64,000 nt of DNA, taken from Chloroflexota bacterium (GTDB taxonomy: Bacteria > Chloroflexota > UBA11872). Of this stretch, positions 1 through 9,200 are shown piece by piece (within the stretch, counting starts at the first letter, position 1; each line of letters starts with the position of its first letter). The notes below the pieces were generated by a model. The model worked only from the letters and a program-made list of their open reading frames with translations. It did not search any database and had not been told where the DNA came from. The position numbers and the translations under genes are program-made. The DNA lies in the NCBI GenBank assembly GCA_026708035.1, contig JAPOVQ010000030.1:124001-188000 (forward strand). Direction: 5' to 3'.

Positions 1-507
1 CAGCGCTCCCTGCTCCAGCAGCAGGCGCGCCTTGCGCACGGCGGGCACGAAGCGGTAGTTGAACGCCACCATGTGCTTGCCGGGGGCGCGCCGGGCCGCA
101 TCGAGCATTTGCCGGGACTCCACCGCATTGCGGCCCATGGGCTTCTCGCACAGCACGTGCTTGCCCGCGTCGAGGGCGGCGATGCTCACTTCGGCGTGAA
201 TGTTGTTGGGGCCGCAGTTGTCGACCAGTTGGATCGATGGGTCGGCCAGCATCTCCCGCCAGTCGGCGTGGGCGCGCTCGAATCCGTAGCGACCGGCGGC
301 CGCCTCGGCGCCCGCAAGCGAACGCGAGGCGACGCCTCGCAGCCTGGGCCGCGCCGGCGGCGGATAAGCCATGTAGGGCAACGTGCGAAAGGCATTCACA
401 TGCGCCTGGCACATGAAGCCCGTGCCGATGATGCCGACGCCGATTTCGGGGATTCCGTCGACCAAGCCGCGGCCCGCCTCGGTCGCCACGCCCGCTTCAA
501 CGTTCAT
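1..507 (-). CDS. Gfo/Idh/MocA family oxidoreductase, N-terminal part (cut by window edge)
   Basis: An open frame on the minus strand runs from an ATG at 507 off the left edge, giving 169 residues. Near residue 20 it has a Rossmann dinucleotide-binding turn (VGIIGTGFMC). Further on it has the family hallmark CEKPMG, where the EKP lysine sits at the active site of Gfo/Idh/MocA enzymes, followed by VAFNYRF. These are the NAD(P)-binding half of a sugar or polyol dehydrogenase. The substrate cannot be told because the C-terminal half lies outside the window. Nothing upstream suggests an operon; the next gene is divergent. Confidence 0.85.
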   Translation of the reverse strand, partial: MNVEAGVATEAGRGLVDGIPEIGVGIIGTGFMCQAHVNAFRTLPYMAYPPPARPRLRGVASRSLAGAEAAAGRYGFERAHADWREMLADPSIQLVDNCGPNNIHAEVSIAALDAGKHVLCEKPMGRNAVESRQMLDAARRAPGKHMVAFNYRFVPAVRKARLLLEQGAL

Positions 508-648
508 GGATCGGAATCTCGCCCGCCCAACAGCCGCACTCTAGCGGAATGGCGGCGCGTTAGCCCGTGCGCTGGGGAGATAGAGTGTCGCAATGTCACA
601 GGTCGGGGCGCCTGTGGACGCGACTTCTGACGTTCGGGAGATTCAAAC

Positions 649-1635
649 ATGACTGACTTTGCGATTTCGAAGCTTGAATCTGTGAACCTGCGAACGGTGT
701 GGGCGGAGGAGGCACAGCACTTCACGCCTTGGTTGGCGCAACCCGAGAACCTGGCGCGCTTGGGCGAGGCACTTGGTCTCACGCTGGAACCGCGCGGAAC
801 CGAGCAAGCAGTCGGCGGCTTCAGCGCCGACATTCTCTGCCGCAGTCTGGACGGTGGAAGCGACGACGATTCTTGGGTCGTGATCGAGAACCAGTATGAG
901 CGCACCGATCACGATCACCTCGGCAAGCTGCTTACCTATGCGGCAGGTCTCAACGCACGGACAGTGGTCTGGATTGCCGAAGAGTTTCGCGATGAGCATC
1001 GCGCTGCCCTCGACCTGTTGAACGCCAGCACCACGCGGGATTACGCCTACTTTGGGATCGAGATCGAGCTGTTGAGGATCGACGACTCGCGGCCCGCGCC
1101 TCGGTTTAACGTTGTCGTGCAGCCGAATGACTGGGCAAAAACAGTGCAAGCCGGAACTGGCTCGGGCGGTGAATTAAGCGAAACGCAGGCGATGCAGCTT
1201 GAGTTTTGGTCGGGCTTCTCAGAGCTCATGCAGTCGGACGGGGCCATTCCCTGCCGGCGGCCAAGGCCGCAGGCGTACATGACACACAACCTAGGAGTGT
1301 CAGGAATCAGGGTTGTTTCGTTCTTCACAACTTGGAACTCCGCCAGAGAGACTTCCTCGATTGGCGAATTGCGGGTTGCCCTAGAGTTCTTTGGACGTGA
1401 TCGTCAAGCGAGGTTCGACGGGCTAGCCGAGTCAGCGGACCTGATTCACCGCGACGCCGGGCAGCCATACCACTGGCAACCGTGGGAATCCGAGAGCATC
1501 AAGAGGGTCATGGTTCGGACGGATGCGGAGCTAGAAGACCGCGATAAGTGGCCCGACTACCAGACCTGGCTGAAGACTGAAGTCGAGCGCATGTTCAGCG
1601 TCCTCGTTCCGAAGGTACGTGAGTTGGCCGGGTAA
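649..1635 (+). CDS. DUF4268 domain protein, PD-(D/E)XK nuclease-like
   Basis: A 328-residue protein. The N-terminal half looks like a small PD-(D/E)XK fold with D61 in FSADIL and an E80-N-Q82 triad in VVIENQYE, followed by a helix with LGKLLTYAAG. The C-terminal half, starting around FWSGFSEL, matches what I know of DUF4268. Proteins of this kind are often found near defence genes, but the biochemical role is unproven. The gene stands alone between a divergent oxidoreductase and a lipoprotein gene. The Asp and Glu positions are seen in the sequence; nuclease activity is inferred. Confidence 0.75.
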   Translation: MTDFAISKLESVNLRTVWAEEAQHFTPWLAQPENLARLGEALGLTLEPRGTEQAVGGFSADILCRSLDGGSDDDSWVVIENQYERTDHDHLGKLLTYAAGLNARTVVWIAEEFRDEHRAALDLLNASTTRDYAYFGIEIELLRIDDSRPAPRFNVVVQPNDWAKTVQAGTGSGGELSETQAMQLEFWSGFSELMQSDGAIPCRRPRPQAYMTHNLGVSGIRVVSFFTTWNSARETSSIGELRVALEFFGRDRQARFDGLAESADLIHRDAGQPYHWQPWESESIKRVMVRTDAELEDRDKWPDYQTWLKTEVERMFSVLVPKVRELAG

Positions 1636-1721
1636 GCCGGCCCTCGGAGACTCTTGCATAGCCGAGGCAGCTTCGGATGGCACGGAGTACCCTGGGCGGC
1701 TTCAGCTTGCGCGAGGACTGG

Positions 1722-1741
1722 ATTCCGGCTTTCGCCGGAAT
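1722..1741. repeat. Palindromic repeat ATTCCGGC-tttc-GCCGGAAT
   Basis: A perfect 8-bp stem with a 4-base loop, followed by gacgga. The same hairpin with a different loop occurs at 25104-25123, and a variant with a GCGGGA arm occurs at 3174-3193. It behaves like a dispersed REP-type element in intergenic DNA. Confidence 0.75.
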
Positions 1742-1794
1742 GACGGACTCAAAATCGCCCACTGCCCGGGCGTTCAGGCCACGCAGGGAGGCTA

Positions 1795-3096
1795 TTGAGA
1801 CGCCATACCATGGGCTTCACGTATTGGGCTCAACGTGGGCGGAGGCGAACTGACTTGAAGTCCGTATGCTTCAAGGCCCTTGCCTTACTTGGCCTGGCGA
1901 CTCTGATGTTGGTTGCGTGCGGGGAAGCGGCGACGCCGGCTTCAGACGCCGAGCCGGCCGCGACGGCTGCCGCGGCCAGCGACGCGTCGGCGCGGGCGGA
2001 CAGCTCGCAGGAGCCCTTCGTGATTGGCGCGCTGGACTCGCTGACTGGCGTTGGCGAGTCCTATGGCATTCCTTTTTCCCAGTCCAAGCTGATCGCGGTG
2101 GAGGAGATCAACGCCGCGGGCGGCATCAACGGACGCCCACTCAAGCTCATCATCGAGGACTCCAAGTGCACGTCGGCCGACGCCATCGTTGCGTACCAGC
2201 GGCTGACCGACGTGGAGGGCGTCAAGATCATCCTGGGCGCCACGTGCAGCGGGGCCACGCTGGGCGCCGCGCCCCTGGCCGAGCAGGAGGGCGTCGTCCT
2301 TTTCTCGGCCTCGTCCACCAGCCCTGACATCTCAGACGCCGGCGACTACATCTTCCGCACCGCCATAAACTCGCTGAAGGTGGGCGCCGACATCGGCAAC
2401 ACGGTGTGGGCCGACGGGGCGCGCACGATCGCCACGATCACCGAGGCCACCGACTACGCCGAGGGCGCGCGTCGCTCTGCCGTCACACAATTCGAGCAGC
2501 TAGGCGGCGTGGTAGTGGCGGCGGAGAGCTACCCCACCGAGGCCATCGACTTCCGAACCCAGTTGACCAAGCTCCTCAACGCGACCCCCGACGCCGTCCT
2601 GATCGCCGCGCAAGGCGAGGTCTCCGGCGGCACCATCATCAAGCAACTCAGGGAGGTGGGCTACGAGGGCCCGATCTACTCCGAGGTGGTTCCAACCGGG
2701 GCCAACTCCCTCGACATCGCCGGGGAAGCGGCCACCGGACTCAAGGCCGTCGTCCCCAATCCCGACCTGGAAACTGACATTGGCCGGGAATTCCTGGCCA
2801 GCTTCAACGCCCGCTACGGCGTCGCCCCGTGGCCCTGGTTCCAAGGCTCGGCCTACGACGGCGTTTACATTGCCGCTGAATGCCTGCGGCAGACCAACGA
2901 CGACCAGGACGCCGACGGCTTCCGGGACTGCCTTTACAACCTGGCCTGGAGTGGGGCCATTGGCGACGACTACAGCTTCGACGCCAACGGCGACGTCGTC
3001 GGCGTGTCCCACGTGGTCATCGAGGTGCTGCCGGTGGCCGAGCGCACGGCGGAGAATCTGGGCTTCCGCGTCTTGGGACCGCCCGCCGCTCCATAG
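1795..3096 (+). CDS. ABC transporter substrate-binding lipoprotein, branched-chain amino acid (LivK) type
   Basis: A 433-residue protein with a signal peptide ending in a lipobox (LMLVAC), so it is probably lipid-anchored outside the membrane. After a low-complexity Ala/Asp linker comes a periplasmic-binding-protein type 1 fold: IGALDSLTG, INAAGGINGRPL and the GATCSGATL / ASSTSPDIS ligand-loop region are typical of LivK/HAAT proteins. A TTG at 1795 is preceded by AGGGAGG at short spacing; an ATG at 1810 is the alternative start. No LivHMGF permease or ATPase genes are nearby, so this is an orphan receptor. The ligand is unknown. Confidence 0.85.
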   Translation: MRRHTMGFTYWAQRGRRRTDLKSVCFKALALLGLATLMLVACGEAATPASDAEPAATAAAASDASARADSSQEPFVIGALDSLTGVGESYGIPFSQSKLIAVEEINAAGGINGRPLKLIIEDSKCTSADAIVAYQRLTDVEGVKIILGATCSGATLGAAPLAEQEGVVLFSASSTSPDISDAGDYIFRTAINSLKVGADIGNTVWADGARTIATITEATDYAEGARRSAVTQFEQLGGVVVAAESYPTEAIDFRTQLTKLLNATPDAVLIAAQGEVSGGTIIKQLREVGYEGPIYSEVVPTGANSLDIAGEAATGLKAVVPNPDLETDIGREFLASFNARYGVAPWPWFQGSAYDGVYIAAECLRQTNDDQDADGFRDCLYNLAWSGAIGDDYSFDANGDVVGVSHVVIEVLPVAERTAENLGFRVLGPPAAP

Positions 3097-3173
3097 CCCC
3101 TCCGTGCCCCGTTAGCAGCGCTCGGTGGATTGCGCGCCACACGTCTCGGGCTGGCGCGACAGCCCTTCGCGTG

Positions 3174-3193
3174 ATTCCCGCCCTCGCGGGATT
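3174..3193. repeat. Variant palindromic repeat (ATTCCCGC-cctc-GCGGGATT)
   Basis: A near-perfect hairpin with one terminal mismatch followed by gacgga, like the repeats at 1722 and 25104. It lies between two convergent genes and could also serve as a bidirectional transcription terminator, although no T-tract follows. Confidence 0.5.
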
Positions 3194-3214
3194 GACGGAG
3201 GAGCTACGCAAGGC

Positions 3215-3781
3215 TCACCGAGGCGGAAACGGGTCTCGCTCGCTCAGCAACTCCTGCGATTCGCGGATGGAAAAGTCCATTCTTACCTTGTTGCCCCACA
3301 GGCTCTTGATATAAGTCAGCACGGCGATGATTTCCCCATGGCTAAGGCGGTCTCCAAATGCCGGCATTGCGCTCTTGAAGCCGGGATCGCTGGGGCTCTC
3401 GAACTGCGCGCCACCCTGGCTGACAATTCGGTACAAGAGGCCGTCCGGGTGGTGCCAGGTGTGACCGTCGCCATTGAGCGGCGGAGCCGGCAGGGTGCCG
3501 TCGTCGTTGGCAACGTGCCAGTTGGCTTGGCCTTCGCCGTCGGCTCCGTGGCAGGTGGCGCAGTTCGCCGCGAATATAACTTGACCCGTGGGAGGCACCG
3601 GCGCCGTGACGAGGGCGCTGGCTGAAACCCCGCGATCGTCAGGCCCGCAGGCGGCGAGCAAGGACGAGACGAGCGCGAATGCGGCAAGAGCGCCCGCGCC
3701 GAGCTTCAGCGGCACGACGACCGAGCGAATCCGTCGTGCCACCGGCACCCGCATCCTTCGGGGCAATCTAGGTCGCTGCAT
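3215..3781 (-). CDS. Lipoprotein c-type cytochrome
   Basis: A 188-residue protein. A membrane-targeting segment ends in a lipobox (SLLAACG). The mature part holds a single haem c site CATCH, with downstream methionine candidates in KSAMPAFGD and the helix ILTYIKSLWG, as in class I cytochromes c. It probably carries electrons on the outer face of the membrane. It lies directly downstream of another lipoprotein cytochrome (3820-4311) on the same strand, and the two may be cotranscribed. No oxidase or reductase genes are in reach, so its partner is unknown. An alternative start lies at 3754. Confidence 0.85.
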   Translation of the reverse strand: MQRPRLPRRMRVPVARRIRSVVVPLKLGAGALAAFALVSSLLAACGPDDRGVSASALVTAPVPPTGQVIFAANCATCHGADGEGQANWHVANDDGTLPAPPLNGDGHTWHHPDGLLYRIVSQGGAQFESPSDPGFKSAMPAFGDRLSHGEIIAVLTYIKSLWGNKVRMDFSIRESQELLSERDPFPPR

Positions 3782-3819
3782 CGAACGTCAAGACCTGGGA
3801 TTCGTCCGCGTGCTCTGCC

Positions 3820-4311
3820 TCAGCAGACAGTCTCGAAGGCATCGCCGTCGAATATGCCGGCCTCGCGCTGGAGTTCCCGGACATAGCAGATAATCTGCTC
3901 GACTTCGTTCGCCGTGACGGTCGCGACCGGAAGCATGTCGCCGAACGTCCAGTGGTGTTGCCGGACTCCTTGAGCCACCGCCCGGCGAAAGCTGAAGTCC
4001 GAGTGATGGCCCGGGTGGTAGATCCGGTCGATGAGCGTCGGGCCCTGCGTGGTGCCCGCGGCGCTTTCGCCGTGACAGAGGGCGCAATTGGCGTTGAACA
4101 GATCCTCGCCCGCAATTGCTGTCTCGGACAATGCAGGCTGCGCGGTCGCGACCGCCACGACGTGGGAGGCTTCGGTTGTCACGGGGGTTGATTCCCGGGT
4201 GACATGCGGCGGCTCGCCTGTGTCGCCGCATCCAGTCACCACGAGCAGCACGATCGCCGCGACGAGCATTGAGGCGACCGCCCGACTGCCTCCCGCTCCG
4301 ATCTTCGCCAT
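3820..4311 (-). CDS. Lipoprotein c-type cytochrome
   Basis: A hydrophobic segment ends in a lipobox (LLVVTGC). It is followed by a Thr/Ser-rich linker and a haem c site CALCH, and then by GDMLPVATVT with a candidate Met ligand and the helix VEQIICYVREL. I chose the ATG at 4311, which places a short charged n-region before the signal segment; the frame stays open to an ATG at 4386. It ends shortly before the second cytochrome gene starts, suggesting a two-gene transcription unit. The specific electron-transfer partner cannot be deduced. Confidence 0.8.
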   Translation of the reverse strand: MAKIGAGGSRAVASMLVAAIVLLVVTGCGDTGEPPHVTRESTPVTTEASHVVAVATAQPALSETAIAGEDLFNANCALCHGESAAGTTQGPTLIDRIYHPGHHSDFSFRRAVAQGVRQHHWTFGDMLPVATVTANEVEQIICYVRELQREAGIFDGDAFETVC

Positions 4312-4429
4312 CGCAATGCCTAGCGTCGCATGCACGCCGACAGTCACGGCAGAGCCGCGAATCGTGAAGGACGTTGCTCTGGTCATGCGGGGTTAGTGCG
4401 GAGCAAGAAGCTCACGCCTTTCTTGAGAC

Positions 4430-4570
4430 TACCATCGCCCGTGAAGTCGTCACAATAGCAACTGAGTTGCACTCCTTGCATATTGCGCTCAATTGTAAAT
4501 TTATCTTTATATTGCTTCGTTTCACCGGATTGCGAGAATCCGAATTGACCTGTTAGCGTGTGCCTGCGCA
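4430..4570. promoter_or_regulatory. A/T-rich divergent intergenic region with a small palindrome
   Basis: This gap between the leftward cytochrome unit and the rightward membrane-protein gene is clearly richer in A and T than its surroundings, around 4480-4520. It contains the inverted repeat GCAAC-tga-GTTGC at 4458-4470. It is a plausible place for divergent promoters and an operator, but I cannot assign -35/-10 boxes with confidence. Confidence 0.35.
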
Positions 4571-4600
4571 ATGGCGGCGTCGTGTGCACTGGAAAGGGCG

Positions 4601-5362
4601 ATGAGGACCGTGAATTCAAGCATGCTGATCGGAAGCAAAGGCACGGGTCTCGCCCTGATGGCGGGCGTCATCCTCACAATCGTGGCGGGCTTGTTCTTTC
4701 CCGGCGGTCCTTTTGTCAGCCCGGTGGACCAGACGGACTTCGCCGCGGCGATCGTTCCCCTGGGTGAGCAAGCCGCGTTGGGTCACGTGATGACCATGCT
4801 GATCGTCCTCGGCATGCTGTTCTACGCCTACGGCTTCACCGCCCTCTACCGTCTCGGCAACGGTGAGCGGTCCTTGGCGAGCACGGCCTTGCGACTTGGG
4901 GTCGTCACCAGTCTGTTCGGCTGGGGCGTGTTCGTTCTTGGCCTGGCCCAGCGGCACATGGTGATTTACCTGATGCAGCGCAGCCTGGATTCGTCCGAGA
5001 CCGCCGAAGCGCAAGCGCAGCTCGCGCAATTCGCCTTGGACGTTCAGATCGACATTGCCGGATTGCTCATGGGGTTCTTGTGGCTCTATCCCGTCGCATC
5101 GGCCCTGACCGGGATTGGGCTGGCCGGACGGTTCCGCAGCCTGAATGCCTTCAAGCTCGCGTCCTACGTGCTGGTCATCATCGGAGTGGGCGCCATCATC
5201 AACTTCTTGATCGCGCTGCTCGCTCCCGGCCTTGACACCGTCACGCTGCTGCTAGTGAACAACGTCTTCCAGATGATCGGCGCCCTTGCCCTGTTCGTCA
5301 TCGGGCTGGGGCTGTATCAGGGTCGGCGCGAGCTTGTCCCCGCCGAGGAGGCTTCCGGCTAG
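4601..5362 (+). CDS. Multi-pass membrane protein of unknown function
   Basis: About 253 residues with roughly six hydrophobic segments: ALMAGVILTIVAGLFF, MTMLIVLGMLFYAYGF, VVTSLFGWGVFVLGL, DIAGLLMGFLWLYPVA, LASYVLVIIGVGAIINFLIA and MIGALALFVIGLGLY. I chose the ATG at 4601 because GGAAAGG lies just ahead; 4571 and 4622 are alternatives. No catalytic motif is recognisable. It may be a small DUF-type integral membrane protein; I assign no function. Confidence 0.65.
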   Translation: MRTVNSSMLIGSKGTGLALMAGVILTIVAGLFFPGGPFVSPVDQTDFAAAIVPLGEQAALGHVMTMLIVLGMLFYAYGFTALYRLGNGERSLASTALRLGVVTSLFGWGVFVLGLAQRHMVIYLMQRSLDSSETAEAQAQLAQFALDVQIDIAGLLMGFLWLYPVASALTGIGLAGRFRSLNAFKLASYVLVIIGVGAIINFLIALLAPGLDTVTLLLVNNVFQMIGALALFVIGLGLYQGRRELVPAEEASG

Positions 5363-5449
5363 GGCCGCGCCACCGTCCGACGGTCGGCTTTCCGCCGGGG
5401 CGCCGCTTTGGGACAATGCCCGTCGCGGTGAACACGCGGAGGTTGGTGC

Positions 5450-6142
5450 GTGATGTGGCGGGCAGTCTTGGTCGCGTTGGCGTTCGTCGCGCTCTTGGCC
5501 GCTTGCGGCGAAGGCGCAACGGAACCAGCTGGATCGACGGGATCGACTCAATCGTCGGACGGGGGGCCCTACGACGCCTACCCGGCGATGGACAATATTC
5601 CCAAGGGCGAGCCTTGGGTGATCATTGCCACCAACCACGGGCGCATGAGCTTCGCGTTGTTCCACGAAGAGGCGCCGCTGGCCGTCAACAACTTCATCTT
5701 CCTCGCCAACGAGGGCTACTTCGACGGCGTAACCTTCCATCGCCTGATTCCAGGATTCATGGTTCAGGGCGGCGATCCCAGCGGCACCGGCACGGGCGGA
5801 CCGGGCTACAGCTTCGAGATCGAGCCGCCGCAGCGGCCCTACATCCGCGGTGGGCTGGCCATGGCCAACAAGGGCACGCCTGACTCCAACGGCTCCCAGT
5901 TCTTCATCATTCTGGATGACCTCACGGCGCAAGACCGCCTGCCCGCAGACTTCACGCTTTTCGGCCAGCTCAAGGACGATCACAAACCATCGGTCGCTAC
6001 CTTGGAGAAGATCGAGGCGGTGCCGGTGGCCGAGGGATCGGACGGTGAGGGGTCCGTGCCACAACAGGAAATCAAGATCTTGTCGGTGACCGTCGGGGCC
6101 AAGTTCGACGACGGCTGCTCGGCCACCTGGTCCGCCTGCTAG
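5450..6142 (+). CDS. Cyclophilin-type peptidyl-prolyl cis-trans isomerase, lipoprotein
   Basis: A 230-residue protein with a signal peptide and lipobox (LLAACG). It is followed by a full cyclophilin domain: FHRLIPGFMVQGGDP carries the catalytic Arg and the substrate-binding Phe/Met/Gln, and later come GGLAMANKGTPDSNGS, QFFI and FTLFGQL. It should isomerise X-Pro bonds of exported proteins on the outer face of the membrane. GTG at 5450 and ATG at 5453 are adjacent starts. The next gene downstream encodes a giant secreted protein on the opposite strand, so there is no operon. Confidence 0.9.
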   Translation: MMWRAVLVALAFVALLAACGEGATEPAGSTGSTQSSDGGPYDAYPAMDNIPKGEPWVIIATNHGRMSFALFHEEAPLAVNNFIFLANEGYFDGVTFHRLIPGFMVQGGDPSGTGTGGPGYSFEIEPPQRPYIRGGLAMANKGTPDSNGSQFFIILDDLTAQDRLPADFTLFGQLKDDHKPSVATLEKIEAVPVAEGSDGEGSVPQQEIKILSVTVGAKFDDGCSATWSAC

Positions 6143-6266
6143 GGGTCTAGGAACCGCCCGACCGGCGTCGAATCCAGCTTCGCCGCGGCCTGTCTCGGCG
6201 CCTGCGCCCAGGCAGTAGCTTCGAGCGTCGCGCGCAGGTCATGTCGCGCCCCACAACGGCTCGGTT

Positions 6267-9200
6267 TCAACCGGCGGGCGCGATCACTTTCGACGTGCTG
6301 ATCGGGAAGTATTTCTGACCCTGCGTGAGCGGTCCGAACGGCCCGAACGCCACGAACGCCTGATACGCGGGGTAGCGCTCGTCGCGCAGGTCATGCCCCA
6401 GGAGGTAGAGCTTCACCGGGTGCGCGGCATCATCGGGGTGATATTCGAGCACCGCCGCCTGGAAGTACTGTCGAATCACGCCAGGCGCAGCGTCGGGGAT
6501 GCGAAGTACCGCCCGCGGATCGTTGTCGTAGCGCGCCTCGGTTTTCGGATAGCCGAAGGTTTCCACGCCGCCCATGGCGGTGAAGAAGTCCAAGAATCCG
6601 ATGGGCGTCCCGTCAACGGCATAGTTCGACACCCGGTGCCCCCACGGGCCCAGCAACTCGCCGGATTGGTGGCTCAGAAGGTGCGGCTCCACGCCAAGGT
6701 CGGGAGCGCCCTCCGCACCGCCGCCGAGGTAGTCCCAGGCGAGGCGACGCTCGACCACGTACTGGCCGTCGCGCACGTGGCAGTCCACCACGCCACGCTG
6801 GTAGTACTGGGTCAGCGTTCCGGACTGCTCCACCAGGACCTCGGAAATCGCGTGGCCCCAACGCTCGAGCCCGTTCGTAGCCTCGTAGTAGCTCAGGAAG
6901 CCGCACTCATGCTCGCCCCCGTCGGCCAGCGTCAGGGTTAAGTCGGGGATGTTGTGCGAGAGGTGCCGGTCGGGGCTGCTGTGCAGGACGCGACCCACCC
7001 GCAGCCCGAGCTTTGAGGCCGGCGCCGGGCCCGGCGCGGTGGTGGACGGTCGCGGGGGCGCCGTGGCAGCCGCCAGCCGAAGCCGCTCGGGGGTGTAGAC
7101 CTGACCGACGCTCAACGCCGTGGCGGGCCCGAAGCTGGCGATGGTGGTATGGAGCTGACTTGGATACAGCCGGTTGCGCACGTCGTGGCCGAGCAAGTAC
7201 ATCTTGACCGGCTGTGTCGGGTCGTTCGGATGCAGCTCCAGCACGGCGGCCTGGAAGTACTGCCGGATCACCGCAGCATCGGTGCCCGCGATGCCCAGGA
7301 CCGCCCGCGGGTCGTCGTCGTAGCGCGCCTCGGTCTTCGGATTGCCGAAGCTATTCACGCCGCCCAGCGCGGTGAAGAAGGCGAAGAATCCGGTGAAGGT
7401 CCCGTCCACCGCGTAGTCCGACACACGGTGCCCCCAGGGTCCGTGCAGCTCGCCGGGCTGATTGCTCAGCAGGTGCGGCTCGACCCCAAGATCGGGTGCG
7501 CCCTCGGCGCCGCCGCCGATGAAGTCCCACGCCAGGCGTCGCTCGACCAGTCGCCCGCCGTCAGTCTCGTGGCAGTCCACGACCCCACCCTGGTAGTACT
7601 GCGTGAGGACGCCGGGGTATTCCTCGAGCACCTCGGAAATGGCGTGGCCCCAGCGGGCGACGCCCTGCGTGGCCTCGTAGTAGCCCAGAAAGTCGCACCG
7701 CTGCTCCGACCCATCGGGCAGCTTCAGGCTCAGGTCGGGGATGTTATGGGCCAGGTGGGCATCCGGCGCGCTGAACTGCACGCGGTCCACACGAATCGTG
7801 CGCGCGGACGGCCTCGCCGGACCGGGCGGCGGGGAGGTGATCGGCGACCCGAGCGGCGGGGCCCTCACCGGATTCGCCACCACGTTTTCCACGATGAATA
7901 TCTGGCCCACCTCAAGCGGCGGCGCGGAGGCGAAGCTGGAATACAACTTGTAGGACTCGTTGGGATAGCGCCGATCCCGCAGGTCGTCGCCCAGCAACCG
8001 CAGCATCACCGGCGTCAAGGTGTCCGGATGGAACTCCATGACGGCCGCCTGGAAGTACTGCCGGATGAAGCCCTCCGTGGCTGCCGCGATGCCCAGGCGC
8101 CGCCGTGGATCGTTGTCGTAGCTCGCCTCGGTCTTGGGATAGCCGAACGAGGGCACGCCGCCAAGCGTCGTGAAGAAGCTCAGGAACCCGGTGTAGGTGC
8201 CGTCCACGGCGTAGTCCGACACCCGGTGCCCCCAGGGACCGAGCAGTTGTCCGGGCTGATCGCTCAGCAGGTTCGGTTCGAAGCCCAGGTCTTCGGAACC
8301 GTCGATCCCGCCGCCGAAGTGGTCCCAGGCCAGCCGACGCTCCATCAGCCAGGCGCCGTCGCGCTCATGACAATCCACCACCCCGCGCTGGTAGTACTGC
8401 GTCAGGAAGCCGGGTCGCTCTTCCAGGACCTCGGATGTCGTGTAGCCCCACCGGGCCAGCCCGCCGGTGCTTTCGTAGTGCGTCAGGAAATTGCAGGTGG
8501 TCTCGGACCCATCCGCCAGCGTCAGCAGCAGGTCGGGGATGTTGTGCGCCAGGTGCACGTCCGGCACCTCATACCGCACGCGCACGACCCGCAGCACGAG
8601 GGTGGAGGGCAGCCGCGGAAGGGTAGGCGTCAATCCTGGCTGCTGCGCCGCCAAGTCAACGATCTGCTGTGGCTGCAGGGTTGTCGACTCGCCTTGGGTG
8701 GTGGTCGACTCCGTCGAGGCCGCCACGACGTTCACCTGCTCGCTTGCCGCTTGCTCCTCGGTCTGATCGCTATCGGCCCTGACCGTCAGGATGATGTGGG
8801 GTATATGTTCGGCGCGAAGCGGCCCGAAGCTCCCCGACGCCGTCGTCGATGCACCGGCGGCCAGGTTGCCCAGCGATTGCCACGCGGCATTCGGATCCGC
8901 CGTCGTGTCGCGCCAGGTCACGCCGGTGAGGGGCTGGGTTCGGGTGTTGCTGACGGTCACGGTGTACGACAGCGTATGGCCCACCTCAAACGGTCCCTCG
9001 GGCACGGTCAACAGCAGGCCGAGGGGGGACTGTGTGTCCAACGTCGGCGCGCCCGGCGTTGACGCGCCCGACGGTGTGTTGCTCGGTGTGCCGGGCGTGC
9101 TGGGCGTCCCCGGCGTCGAGGGGGAAGATGGCTCTTGCCCGACCCGATTGCTCACCGTGTGATCGGTGATCGTTGCGACGTCGTTGCCGGCCGGATCCTG

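Noticed and set aside
7149-9062. Long plus-strand frame of 637 codons in the giant-protein region
   Set aside because: It is the antisense frame of the GYP/QYF and DUF11-like parts; its Arg/Val/Gln-rich composition mirrors the minus-strand repeats and it has no start context or known domain.
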